Notes under the pieces: model-generated
Told to the model about the DNA's origin: nothing
Databases searched by the model: none
Seen by the model: the letters and a program-made list of their open reading frames with translations, nothing else
Source of the DNA: J095 sp964407935
GTDB taxonomy: Bacteria > Chloroflexota > Anaerolineae > 4572-78 > J111
Reading direction: 5' to 3'
DNA length: 12,142 nt
Assembly (NCBI GenBank): GCA_964407935.1
Contig: CAYOXS010000173.1
Coordinates: 1-12,142, forward strand
Part shown: positions 5,442 through 12,142 of the stretch, piece after piece
How positions within the stretch are numbered: position 1 is the first letter of the stretch
Layout: the number at the start of each line of letters is the position of its first letter
Position numbers and translations under genes: made by a program

Positions 5442-8400
5442 CTAATTGCTACCGGTCACAGCAAATACGTAGATTTGGTGCGTACTTACATCGGTGACGT
5501 ACAACCGGCTGGCGGCCGCGTCAAAATAAATACCCACCGGCTGCACCAGCGAGGCCGGGCCAATCGCCGTCCACTGGTCAAGCAACTGCCCGTTGGGGCT
5601 GTAGCGGTAAATTCTCCGGCTCTGCGACTCGGTCATAAAAATTGAGCCATCCGGCCCAAACGCCAGGTGCGGCCCGTTGTAGGCAAAAGCGGGCAAAATG
5701 GCCCACTGGTTCAGCGAGTTGCCGCCGCTGTCCAGCCGCTGGACGCGGTTGTTTTCCGCCTCAGCAACAAAATAAGTCCCCGCATCGTCTTTAAGCGCGT
5801 CGGTTGGCTCGTTGAATTGGCCGGGGTTATTGCCCGGCGTGCTGCCCAGCGCGCCCAATTGGCTGCCGTTGGCGTTAAACAGCGCCAGCCGCGCCGTGCC
5901 GGTATCGGCAATGCCGATGGTGTTGTCGCCAAAAACCGTCAACCCGCGCGGGTGGAACAGCCGCGCCCCTGGCCCGCCAAATCGGTCGATCAGATTTCCC
6001 GCCGCGTCAAAGCGATACACCCACTGCAACGTGGAATCGAGCACCAAGATTTCGTCGCCGGACTCCCGCCGCAACACGTCAACCGCCAGCGGCTCCTCAA
6101 AGGGAAACTCCCCGCCGTCAAACAGGCCGATAAATTCGTAATTCGGGCCAAAAATTTGCACCCGCCGGTTGCCGGTATCGGCCACCACAATATTGCCGTT
6201 TGGCAGCACGGCCACGTCGCGCGGCTCAAAAAACTGGCCCGGCTCGCTGCCGGGGAAACCGAGCGTGGCCACATATTCCAGCGTCAGCGCGCCGAGATTA
6301 ACGATGCTGTCCGGCGGCGGCGCGGGGCTAACCGGGTAATTGCCCATCGGCGGCCACAAATACTGGCTGGGGATGGCCTCAAATTCGCCGCTGGGGGTAA
6401 TCCAGGTCAGGTGCAGGCGCGAGCGGTCCACCGTATCCTTAAACTTGATCTGCAAATCGTGCAGGCCGGCTTCCAAAGTGACGGCCATTTCAGCCGCGGC
6501 ATCCGGGATGGCGGTGCGCAGCAGCGGCTGGCCGTCTAAAAACAGCTCGGCCTCCTGCACGGCGCGCAGCCCCAGCGTGTACACTCCTGTTTGCGGTGCC
6601 ACCAGCGAGCCGCGCCACTCGGCGGTGTAGGGCCGCTGGAGCGGAATCAGGTGAAAGTAGGTGTCCAAAAACGGGTCGATGCGCTGGAGCGCGGGCGGCC
6701 CTTCCCAGTTGTCGTTGGGGTAAAAGCTGGCCAGCAGGCCGTGGTTGGTTACCGGCGGTACGTACAGCACCCAGTCTGGCACCGGCTCCTCAAATTGGCC
6801 CGGCGGCTGCCACAACAGCGAAACCTGGCCGGGCGCGCTGTCGGCGCTGACGCGCAGGGTATGGTTGCCCTGCGCCAGCCACAGTTGGCCGGATTGGTCG
6901 CCGCCGCCGTCCAGCAGCGGGTTGCCGTCAATTTCCAGCAGGCCGCGGGCGGGCGTCGTCAACCTGAAACCGTACGGCCCGTACACCGGCGCGTACAACA
7001 CGCCGGTCCACTCAGCCACAAAATCGCCGGTTACCGGGCTTTCTTGCGGCCAGGTGACATTGATGCCGTAAGCCCGGCCGGAGTAGAGCGGCGCGAACAG
7101 GTTGACGGTGGGGTCAAACTCGGCGGCGGGGGGCAGGTAGCGCACATCCAGCCCGCGCACCGACAACAGGTCTTCCGGCCGCAGCAGCACAAAATAGACG
7201 CTGGCCGGGCCTTCGGTTTCGTCGGCCAGCGCCGGGCCGCGCAGCACTGCAAACTGGGCGCTGGGGTACAGGCGGCGTGCCTCGTCAAAAACCCACTGGT
7301 CATCGGGGTGGATAAACAGCGCCGCCGGCCGGCCCGACGGATCGCGGATGGGCAGGGCATCGGGCATGTTCAGCACATTTTGGGTGGTGATTTCCGGCGC
7401 TAAAAACTGGGTCGATGGGTGATTGGTGAGAAACGGCGACATGTAGTAGGTGTAGCCGGGGCCGAGTTCGGCCATTTTGCGGCCGGTAATGGTTTCCGGC
7501 GCGGAAAAGGCGTTCCAACTGGCAAAATCATCGGCCTGAGTTACAAAATAGGTGAGAGCGTTGCTGCCAAAAATGTAGCCGCCGGCCACAATCGCCGGGC
7601 CAAGAATCCAGCCGCGCGGCAGTGGCGTCAGCGATTCTTCGGCTTCCCGCCCGAGAGCGGCGGTGCTCAGCGCGCAAAAGTAGAGTACCGCCGGCAGCAC
7701 GGCAATGGAGCGCAGCGACTGCGGCGCTTCAAAATCCACGCTCAAAATGCCGCCCAGCAGCGTTACCGGCAGCAAAATAAGAAAGAAAATATTGGCCGGG
7801 TGGCGGTTTTTGGCCAGCGCCAGCCCAATCCCCAAAATGAAGAGCACGCCCATCACCGGATCGAGCATCGGCGCGCCGGGCAGGTTGTGCCGGCCGTTGC
7901 GGTCGCCGGCAATGTTGAACATGGCCAGATGCCTGCGGCTGCTGTCGAGCAGAGCCGTGGTCAGGTCGGCCTGATCCCGTTTGGTCAAAATGGAAATTTG
8001 GCGGGTGCGGTACATAAACGAGGTCGGGTCGTTGAGGGCGTACTCCACCAGCGGCATCGCCGCCAGCCAGGCCGATACGGCCACCATTGCCAGCGCACCC
8101 AGGTATCGCTGCCAGCCGCCCTGTTTCAGCGCATCGGCAACCGGCCGCCACCAGCGAATCAGCACCACCCCGACAAACAGGGCCAGCGCCAGCAGATACA
8201 GCCGAAAGGCCGTGTAAAAATTCAGCCCCATGCCCAGCACCAGCCCGGCCCACAGCGCATCGCGCAGGCGGCCGCGCCGCAGCAGCCGGGCGAGAAAATA
8301 GAGGCTCAGCAGCTCAAAAAACGGGGCGTCGATGCCGGTCATGGCGATGCGGCTAAAATTAACCGCCCAGCGGGCCACGGCCATAAAAAAGGCCAGCGCC

Positions 8401-9212
8401 AGCCCAAAGCGGGGGCCGTGCAGTTCGCGGCCAAACAGGTAGGCGGCCAGCACCGCGCCCAGCCCAAACAGCACGCTCACCAGCCGCATCGAGGTGATGG
8501 CATCGCCCAGCCAGCCCAGCGCCAGCGCGTACAGCGCCAAAAACTGGCCGGTCACATTGATGGGCGGATAAAACACCGGGCGATAGCTGCTGTCGTGCAG
8601 CATGCGCCGGGCCTGGAGTCCGGCTTCGGCTTCGTCAAACCAGATGCCAAACGGCTGGCTGTTAAAATGGAACAGGCGCATAAACAGGGCCAGCAGCACA
8701 ATCACGGCCAGAGCGAGGGCGATATTTTTAGAGGGGAGCAAGCGGCGCAGCTCGGCGGGGAGGGAGCGGCCCGGCGTGAGCACCAGCCCGCCGGCCACAA
8801 ACAGCCCAATACTGCTTGCGTATAGCCACCAGGCCAGCAACCGAGCCTCGTCGCGGCCAAAAAAGTCGTAGCCCAGGCCCGATACACCCAGCCCAACCAG
8901 CATTAACCACAGGCCCACGTTGCGCCGCCAGCCGGCGCGGGCGGTCAGCGTTTCGGCCCGGCGGGGGTTGTCGAGCGCAAATTGATAGCCGGGATAAAGC
9001 TGCCGGCCCACCGCCAGCGCAAACAAAATGATGGCCGCCGCAAAAAAGAGCAGGCCATCCCAAATTGAGCCGTGACCCAAAAAATATTGGCCGGCCAGCG
9101 CTACCAGCAGGGCGGCCACGGCCAGCGCCAGCCCGTTGAGGGTGCGGCGGGGATTCAGCCGGGGAGCGGCAATCGGTTCGGCGGGTGGGTTATCGGTTAT
9201 TGTTACGGACAT
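5442..9212 (-). CDS. GT-C glycosyltransferase-like membrane protein with two PA14 domains and NHL propeller
   Basis: A 1256-aa multidomain protein. Residues 1-25 are polar. About a dozen hydrophobic segments (28-560) form a core like the dolichyl-phosphate-mannose/ArnT (GT39/PMT-like, GT-C) glycosyltransferases. These carry an acidic motif in the first external loop, here FGIWFDEAEAG (188-198), which probably holds the catalytic Asp193/Glu194. Residues about 570-690 are a mixed soluble region. Two PA14-like beta-sandwich domains follow, roughly 700-805 and 825-940; both show the AEWTG/AEWRG and LEIDG/LFLDG motifs typical of PA14, a carbohydrate-binding fold. Residues 980-1252 hold NHL repeats (FFEPRDVAV...NIVVADTGNRRVQIF and at least three more), forming a beta-propeller. 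Inferred role: transfer of a lipid-linked sugar onto an exported acceptor, with the C-terminal modules outside the membrane recognising glycan or protein. An upstream TTG (9290) would add 26 residues with no family character; ATG 9212 is preferred, though its Shine-Dalgarno is weak. It lies downstream of the M20 peptidase gene on the same strand. Confidence 0.85.
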   Translation of the reverse strand: MSVTITDNPPAEPIAAPRLNPRRTLNGLALAVAALLVALAGQYFLGHGSIWDGLLFFAAAIILFALAVGRQLYPGYQFALDNPRRAETLTARAGWRRNVGLWLMLVGLGVSGLGYDFFGRDEARLLAWWLYASSIGLFVAGGLVLTPGRSLPAELRRLLPSKNIALALAVIVLLALFMRLFHFNSQPFGIWFDEAEAGLQARRMLHDSSYRPVFYPPINVTGQFLALYALALGWLGDAITSMRLVSVLFGLGAVLAAYLFGRELHGPRFGLALAFFMAVARWAVNFSRIAMTGIDAPFFELLSLYFLARLLRRGRLRDALWAGLVLGMGLNFYTAFRLYLLALALFVGVVLIRWWRPVADALKQGGWQRYLGALAMVAVSAWLAAMPLVEYALNDPTSFMYRTRQISILTKRDQADLTTALLDSSRRHLAMFNIAGDRNGRHNLPGAPMLDPVMGVLFILGIGLALAKNRHPANIFFLILLPVTLLGGILSVDFEAPQSLRSIAVLPAVLYFCALSTAALGREAEESLTPLPRGWILGPAIVAGGYIFGSNALTYFVTQADDFASWNAFSAPETITGRKMAELGPGYTYYMSPFLTNHPSTQFLAPEITTQNVLNMPDALPIRDPSGRPAALFIHPDDQWVFDEARRLYPSAQFAVLRGPALADETEGPASVYFVLLRPEDLLSVRGLDVRYLPPAAEFDPTVNLFAPLYSGRAYGINVTWPQESPVTGDFVAEWTGVLYAPVYGPYGFRLTTPARGLLEIDGNPLLDGGGDQSGQLWLAQGNHTLRVSADSAPGQVSLLWQPPGQFEEPVPDWVLYVPPVTNHGLLASFYPNDNWEGPPALQRIDPFLDTYFHLIPLQRPYTAEWRGSLVAPQTGVYTLGLRAVQEAELFLDGQPLLRTAIPDAAAEMAVTLEAGLHDLQIKFKDTVDRSRLHLTWITPSGEFEAIPSQYLWPPMGNYPVSPAPPPDSIVNLGALTLEYVATLGFPGSEPGQFFEPRDVAVLPNGNIVVADTGNRRVQIFGPNYEFIGLFDGGEFPFEEPLAVDVLRRESGDEILVLDSTLQWVYRFDAAGNLIDRFGGPGARLFHPRGLTVFGDNTIGIADTGTARLALFNANGSQLGALGSTPGNNPGQFNEPTDALKDDAGTYFVAEAENNRVQRLDSGGNSLNQWAILPAFAYNGPHLAFGPDGSIFMTESQSRRIYRYSPNGQLLDQWTAIGPASLVQPVGIYFDAAASRLYVTDVSTHQIYVFAVTGSN

Positions 9213-9303
9213 AGCGGCCAACTCGGGTAGTGTTCCACCGCGGGATTCTACTCCACCCCCGGCCAATTTACAAAACGCTGCGAGTGGCAATCGCGCCCGG
9301 TGG

Positions 9304-10431
9304 TTAGCTCCACCAGCGGGCGTAAACTTCGGCCAGTTTTTCCAGTTCGGCCAGTTCCACCCATTCTACCGGGCCGTGCGCCTGTTCAATGGAGCCGGGG
9401 CCAAACACCACACACGCGCCGGGCAAATCGCCGTAGGCCCAGGCGTTGGTGCCGTACGGCGCAGTGACCGGCGGGCGGCCCGCCCAGTCGGCCAGTTGCC
9501 GGACCCACGGCGAATCGGGCGGCTGCCAAAACGCTGACAGCCCGCCCAGCCGTTCCAACTCAACCGGCAGGGGACAGCTTTCCGCGGCCAGCGCCGTGAG
9601 TTGAGCCTGGATGGCGTCGCCGTTTTCACCCACCACCAGCCGCCGGTCAAGGGTGATGTCGCAGCGATCCGGCACCACATTCGCGCCCACCCCGCCCTGA
9701 ATCAGCGAGACCGTCAGCGTCGGGCTGCCCAGCGGCGATGGCACGGCACGGAGTCGCTCATGTTCGGCGTTCAGCGCGGCAATCAGCCGGGCCGCGGCAA
9801 CGATGGCGTTTTTGCCCTGTTCCGGCACCGACGAGTGGCTGGTTTGGCCGCGAACGGTAATTTTTAGGCGCAGCCCGCCTTTGTGTCCAAAAACCGGCCG
9901 GCAGCCGGTTGGTTCGGCCACCATTAATTCGGTCAGCGGGATGGCCTGCTCGCGCAGCCAGCGGGCAAACACCGGCGCGGCGCGGGCGGCATTTTCTTCG
10001 TCAACCGTGGCGGCGATGAGCAGGTTGGGCACGGGCTGCCGGTTCTCCCGGCGCATTTGTTCCAGCAGGGCCAGCGCCACCGCCAGCGAGGCTTTGGTAT
10101 CCACCGCGCCGCGGCCGTAAACCCGGCCATCCGCCACCCGGCCGCTGAACGGTTCATCGGTCATCTGCTCCACCCCAACGGTGTCCATGTGCACATCCAG
10201 CGCCGCCCAACGCTCACTCTGTCCGCGCCAGATGCCGTACACGTTGACCCGGCCGGGATATACCTCGTGCGTTTGCACCTGCCCGCCAAACGACTCAAAC
10301 CAGCCGGCCACCGCCTCGGCCAACCGGGCTTCACCGGGCGGGCCGGCTTTTGGCCCGGCCTGGCTGGGGTTAACACTGGGAATTTGCACCAGCCGGCTCA
10401 GCCAACTGGCCAATACGTTACGGTCAATCAT
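9304..10431 (-). CDS. M20-family metallopeptidase (ArgE/DapE/carboxypeptidase G2-like)
   Basis: Cytoplasmic di-zinc hydrolase, 375 aa, a normal length for the family, which cleaves amide bonds of N-acyl amino acids or small peptides. The metal site is complete: His81 and Asp83 (DVHMDT), bridging Asp111 (GRGAVDTKAS), catalytic Glu145 with ligand Glu146 (VDEEN), Glu173 (VAEPTG) and C-terminal His352 (EQAHGP). The lid/dimerisation domain, about residues 183-290, contains the family's HKGGLRLKITVRGQTSHSS segment with His199. Glu173, not Asp, at the fourth ligand position is common in ArgE/LysK-like aminoacyl deacetylases, but the substrate cannot be assigned from sequence alone. The start ATG (10429-10431) lies about 39 nt after the predicted transcription start of the extended -10 promoter at 10477-10485. 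The glycosyltransferase gene follows 91 bp downstream and may be co-transcribed, without obvious functional link. Confidence 0.9.
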   Translation of the reverse strand: MIDRNVLASWLSRLVQIPSVNPSQAGPKAGPPGEARLAEAVAGWFESFGGQVQTHEVYPGRVNVYGIWRGQSERWAALDVHMDTVGVEQMTDEPFSGRVADGRVYGRGAVDTKASLAVALALLEQMRRENRQPVPNLLIAATVDEENAARAAPVFARWLREQAIPLTELMVAEPTGCRPVFGHKGGLRLKITVRGQTSHSSVPEQGKNAIVAAARLIAALNAEHERLRAVPSPLGSPTLTVSLIQGGVGANVVPDRCDITLDRRLVVGENGDAIQAQLTALAAESCPLPVELERLGGLSAFWQPPDSPWVRQLADWAGRPPVTAPYGTNAWAYGDLPGACVVFGPGSIEQAHGPVEWVELAELEKLAEVYARWWS

Positions 10432-10476
10432 CGTTTGTCCAATCGAAAAAATTTAATTTGCGCGCAACAGGTAGGG

Positions 10477-10485
10477 ATTATATCA
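10477..10485 (-). promoter_or_regulatory. Extended -10 promoter for the M20 peptidase gene
   Basis: Read on the minus strand, the site is TGATATAAT: a perfect TATAAT (10482 to 10477) preceded by the TGN of an extended -10 element. No good -35 hexamer is found at 16-18 bp, which is usual for extended -10 promoters. Transcription would start near 10470, leaving a leader of about 39 nt before ATG 10431. The leader is AT-rich (AAATTAAATTTTTT) with only a weak GGA as ribosome site. Confidence 0.5.
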
Positions 10486-10514
10486 TAAACCCGCAAATGG
10501 GAATTGCGAATGAA

Positions 10515-10530
10515 CGAAACTACGAAACTA
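10515..10530. repeat. Tandem octamer CGAAACTA x2
   Basis: CGAAACTA occurs at 10515-10522 and again at 10523-10530, followed by CG of a partial third copy. It is too short to mean much by itself, but it adds to the repeat content of this intergenic region and lies just upstream of the peptidase promoter. Confidence 0.6.
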
Positions 10531-10586
10531 CGAGTTTTCGACTCTGCGTCCCTGCTCAACCCAACTTACCTGCTACCTGCTGAACA

Positions 10587-10616
10587 AGGAGTCCAAAACT
10601 ACAGTTTTGGACTCCT
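10587..10616. repeat. Perfect 14-bp inverted repeat (hairpin)
   Basis: AGGAGTCCAAAACT (10587-10600) is the exact reverse complement of AGTTTTGGACTCCT (10603-10616), separated by AC. As a hairpin it would have a 13-bp stem and the loop TACA. No T-run follows on either strand, and its position between divergent genes argues against a terminator for either. It may be a dispersed repeat or an operator. The arm starts AGGAGTCC, one base different from AGAAGTCC in the hairpin at 232-269. Confidence 0.65.
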
Positions 10617-10653
10617 ATCACAATTCTTAAAAACTGGGTCAGGAATCTCCTGC

Positions 10654-10674
10654 CTAACTCCTAACTCCTGACTC
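10654..10674. repeat. Tandem heptamer CTAACTC, three copies
   Basis: CTAACTC (10654-10660), CTAACTC (10661-10667) and CTGACTC (10668-10674) lie head to tail in the presumed leader of the amylase-family gene. They create overlapping CTCCT/CTCCTG strings complementary to the Shine-Dalgarno site AGGAGG at 10692-10697. Similar short heptameric repeats are known in intergenic regions of other bacteria, such as cyanobacteria. Confidence 0.6.
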
Positions 10675-10691
10675 CTGTTTCCTATTTTCTC

Positions 10692-10697
10692 AGGAGG
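10692..10697 (+). promoter_or_regulatory. Strong Shine-Dalgarno of the GH13 gene
   Basis: AGGAGG lies five bases before ATG 10703 and is the strongest ribosome-binding site in the window, fixing the start. CAGGAG (10691-10696) is the exact complement of CTCCTG at 10672-10677, 10665-10670 and 10647-10652, so the site could be sequestered in a leader hairpin. Confidence 0.75.
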
Positions 10698-10702
10698 ACA
10701 AC

Positions 10703-11989
10703 ATGGCAACTGATACACCCACCGATATTAACGAGCTGGTAATTTACGAAGTGTTTGTTCGCAACCACGGACCGGCCGGTACGTTTGCCGATGTGACCGC
10801 CGATCTGCCGCGCATCAAGGCGCTGGGCGCGGATGTAGTTTGGCTGATGCCGATCCATCCCAGCGGCCAGGTTAAGCGCAAAGGTACGGCCGGGTCGCCG
10901 TACGCCATCGCCGATTACCGCGCCGTTAACCCGGCCTACGGCACAGAAGCCGATTTTAAACAGCTCATCGACGCTGCCCACCGGCTGGGATTGAAGGTGA
11001 TGATCGACGTGGTGTTTAACCACACCGCGCCGGATTCGGTGCTGGCCCGCCAGCACCCGGACTGGTTTTATCACGATCAGGCCGGCCAGCCCGTGCCCCG
11101 CGTGGCCGATTGGTCAGATGTAGTAGACCTGCGCCACGGCAGCCCGGCCCTGACCGACTATTTGATCGAGTCGCTGCTCAAGTGGGTGCGGTTGGGGGTT
11201 GATGGCTTTCGCTGCGATGTGGCCTCGCTGGTGCCGGTGGATTTTTGGCGGCAGGCGCGGGCGGCGGTGGCAGAAGTTAAGCCCCACTTCATCTGGCTGG
11301 CCGAGTCCGTTCATTTGCAGTTTGTGCGCCATATGCGCCGGCTGGGGCACATGGCTCACGCCGACACCGAGCTGTACACCGCGTTTGACCTGACCTACGA
11401 TTACGACATCCACGATGAGTGGCGAGCCTGTGTGGCCGGGCAACTGCCGCTGGCCGGCTACGCCAAAATGCTGGAAATTCAGGAAGGGATTTATCCGGCC
11501 AATTTTGCCAAATTGCGCTTTGTGGAAAATCACGACCAGCCGCGCATTGTCTCGCTGACGCCCACGCTGGCGCAGGCCCAATGCTGGACGGCGCTGGCCG
11601 CTTTTTTGCCGGGCGCGTTTTTAATTTACGCCGGCCAGGAAGCGGCGTTGGCTCACCTGCCCACCCTGTTTGAGCCTGACCCCATCGATTGGCCCGCCGG
11701 CGAGCCGCCTTTCTCCGATTTTCTGCGCCGGCTGGCGATGCTCAAAAAAGACCCGGCCGTGGTGGACGGCCAGTTTGAACTGGCCACCGGCGACAACCAT
11801 TTTGAGGCGTGCTGGCAGGGCGGGCCGTCGGCATTGGTGGGGCTGTTCAATGTACGCGGCGGGTCGGGGGCGGTGGCTGTGCCGCTGCCCGATGGCCGTT
11901 ACACCAACCTGCTCGATGACTCGCCGGTGACGGTGACTCGCGGCATGCTGGCGCTGCCGCCGGAACCGGTCATCATTCGCCGGGAGTAG
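10703..11989 (+). CDS. GH13 alpha-amylase-family glycoside hydrolase (cytoplasmic)
   Basis: TIM-barrel enzyme of glycoside hydrolase family 13 acting on alpha-glucosidic bonds, 428 aa. All four conserved regions are present: region I DVVFNH (102-107), region II GFRCD with nucleophile Asp172, region III WLAES with acid/base Glu201, and region IV FVENHD with transition-state Asp278. Region II reads GFRCDVASL, without the Lys-His often found after the nucleophile in classical alpha-amylases. This resembles a short GH13 group of about 430 aa with few characterised members. There is no signal peptide, so it should act inside the cell on imported or stored oligosaccharides. The C-terminal part (about 350-428) is a small beta domain. 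The start has AGGAGG five bases upstream. Hydrolase versus transglycosylase and exact substrate are open. The gene stands alone, transcribed away from the peptidase gene. Confidence 0.9.
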   Translation: MATDTPTDINELVIYEVFVRNHGPAGTFADVTADLPRIKALGADVVWLMPIHPSGQVKRKGTAGSPYAIADYRAVNPAYGTEADFKQLIDAAHRLGLKVMIDVVFNHTAPDSVLARQHPDWFYHDQAGQPVPRVADWSDVVDLRHGSPALTDYLIESLLKWVRLGVDGFRCDVASLVPVDFWRQARAAVAEVKPHFIWLAESVHLQFVRHMRRLGHMAHADTELYTAFDLTYDYDIHDEWRACVAGQLPLAGYAKMLEIQEGIYPANFAKLRFVENHDQPRIVSLTPTLAQAQCWTALAAFLPGAFLIYAGQEAALAHLPTLFEPDPIDWPAGEPPFSDFLRRLAMLKKDPAVVDGQFELATGDNHFEACWQGGPSALVGLFNVRGGSGAVAVPLPDGRYTNLLDDSPVTVTRGMLALPPEPVIIRRE

Positions 11990-12142
11990 GCAACTGCGTG
12001 GTTGCACCCCTCATCCCCCTCTTCGCGAGCGGCTTAAAGTTACCCATAAGCGTAAGTAGTAAACCAAGTGAATAAGGTTAAGGGGCCCCCCCCCCCCCCC
12101 CCCCCCCCACGGGGGGGGGGGGGGGTTTTGGTTGTTGTTTTT
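11990..12142. other. Window edge with poly-C/poly-G runs
   Basis: After the GH13 stop there are about 90 bases of ordinary sequence without a recognisable gene or clear terminator. Then come 23 C (12086-12108), AC, 15 G (12111-12125) and a T/G-rich tail. This resembles the patch near 5.2-5.36 kb and is most likely sequencing or assembly artefact at a contig end. Nothing beyond about 12080 should be interpreted biologically. Confidence 0.75.

Larger units (their letters stand above)
10432..10702. other. Divergent intergenic region rich in short repeats
   Basis: This 271-bp gap separates the minus-strand peptidase from the plus-strand amylase-family gene and should hold promoters for both. It is much more AT-rich than the flanking genes. 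From left to right it holds the peptidase leader and extended -10 promoter, a tandem octamer (10515-10530), a perfect hairpin (10587-10616), tandem CTAACTC-type heptamers (10654-10674) and a strong Shine-Dalgarno AGGAGG (10692-10697). A plus-strand promoter was not convincingly located. No small ORF looks real. Confidence 0.7.

Noticed and set aside
5197..5445. Open frame of 82 codons encoding a Gly/Pro-rich peptide
   Set aside because: It exists only because of the G/C homopolymer runs, has no domain or credible composition, and lies in unreliable sequence.
7419..8825. 468-codon plus-strand open frame opposite the glycosyltransferase gene
   Set aside because: It is the antisense shadow of a high-GC gene; its product is Gln/Arg/Pro-rich without recognisable domains, while the minus-strand frame gives clear membrane, PA14 and NHL parts.
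9213..9290. N-terminal extension of the glycosyltransferase from a TTG start at 9290
   Set aside because: The extra 26 residues have no membrane or signal character and there is no Shine-Dalgarno before the TTG; ATG 9212 is simpler, although its own ribosome site is also weak.
10515..10616. Possible CRISPR-like repeat region
   Set aside because: The repeats are short, unequal and without regularly spaced spacers, and no cas gene is present.
12086..12125. C-run followed by G-run as a giant hairpin or telomere-like end
   Set aside because: Pure homopolymers at a contig edge are best explained as sequencing or assembly artefact.

Overview
The window reads as GC-rich bacterial chromosome, probably from a metagenome assembly, and most likely from Chloroflexota (Anaerolineae/Caldilineae-like). 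That placement rests on overall gene style: a xylose-type ABC operon with one-domain ATPases, a giant GT-C/PA14/NHL protein and short intergenic hairpin repeats. No rRNA or marker gene confirms it. The window ends in homopolymer C/G runs at the right edge and has a second G/C-run patch near 5.2-5.36 kb, so base calls there should not be trusted.

Left block (1-5194, all + strand): the 3' end of one sugar ABC permease, a 210-bp gap with a perfect hairpin, then a compact operon. The operon encodes a XylF-like lipoprotein, a one-domain XylG-like ATPase, a XylH-like permease and a fourth gene. The fourth gene is the most unusual: one 537-aa polypeptide joins a sugar-importer-type ABC ATPase domain through a coiled coil to a complete HisKA_3/HATPase_c (NarX/LytS-like) histidine kinase. 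The ABC part keeps Walker A and B but has lost the signature motif (LPSEQ), the switch histidine (Lys) and a normal D-loop. My reading is that it docks on the permease and reports transport to the kinase: a transporter-coupled two-component sensor. No response regulator is visible in the window.

Middle block (5195-10431): a convergent intergenic region with a 13-bp inverted repeat around suspicious G/C runs, then two minus-strand genes. One is a 1256-aa membrane protein with a GT-C glycosyltransferase-like core, two PA14 domains and a C-terminal NHL beta-propeller. The other is an M20-family metallopeptidase with all metal ligands.

Right block (10432-12142): a 271-bp divergent intergenic region holds a good extended -10 promoter for the peptidase, a perfect hairpin, tandem octamers and heptamers, and CTCCTG copies complementary to the next gene's Shine-Dalgarno site. 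It is followed by a cytoplasmic GH13 alpha-amylase-family enzyme on the + strand and the low-quality edge. I see no tRNA, rRNA, CRISPR array, transposase or phage gene.
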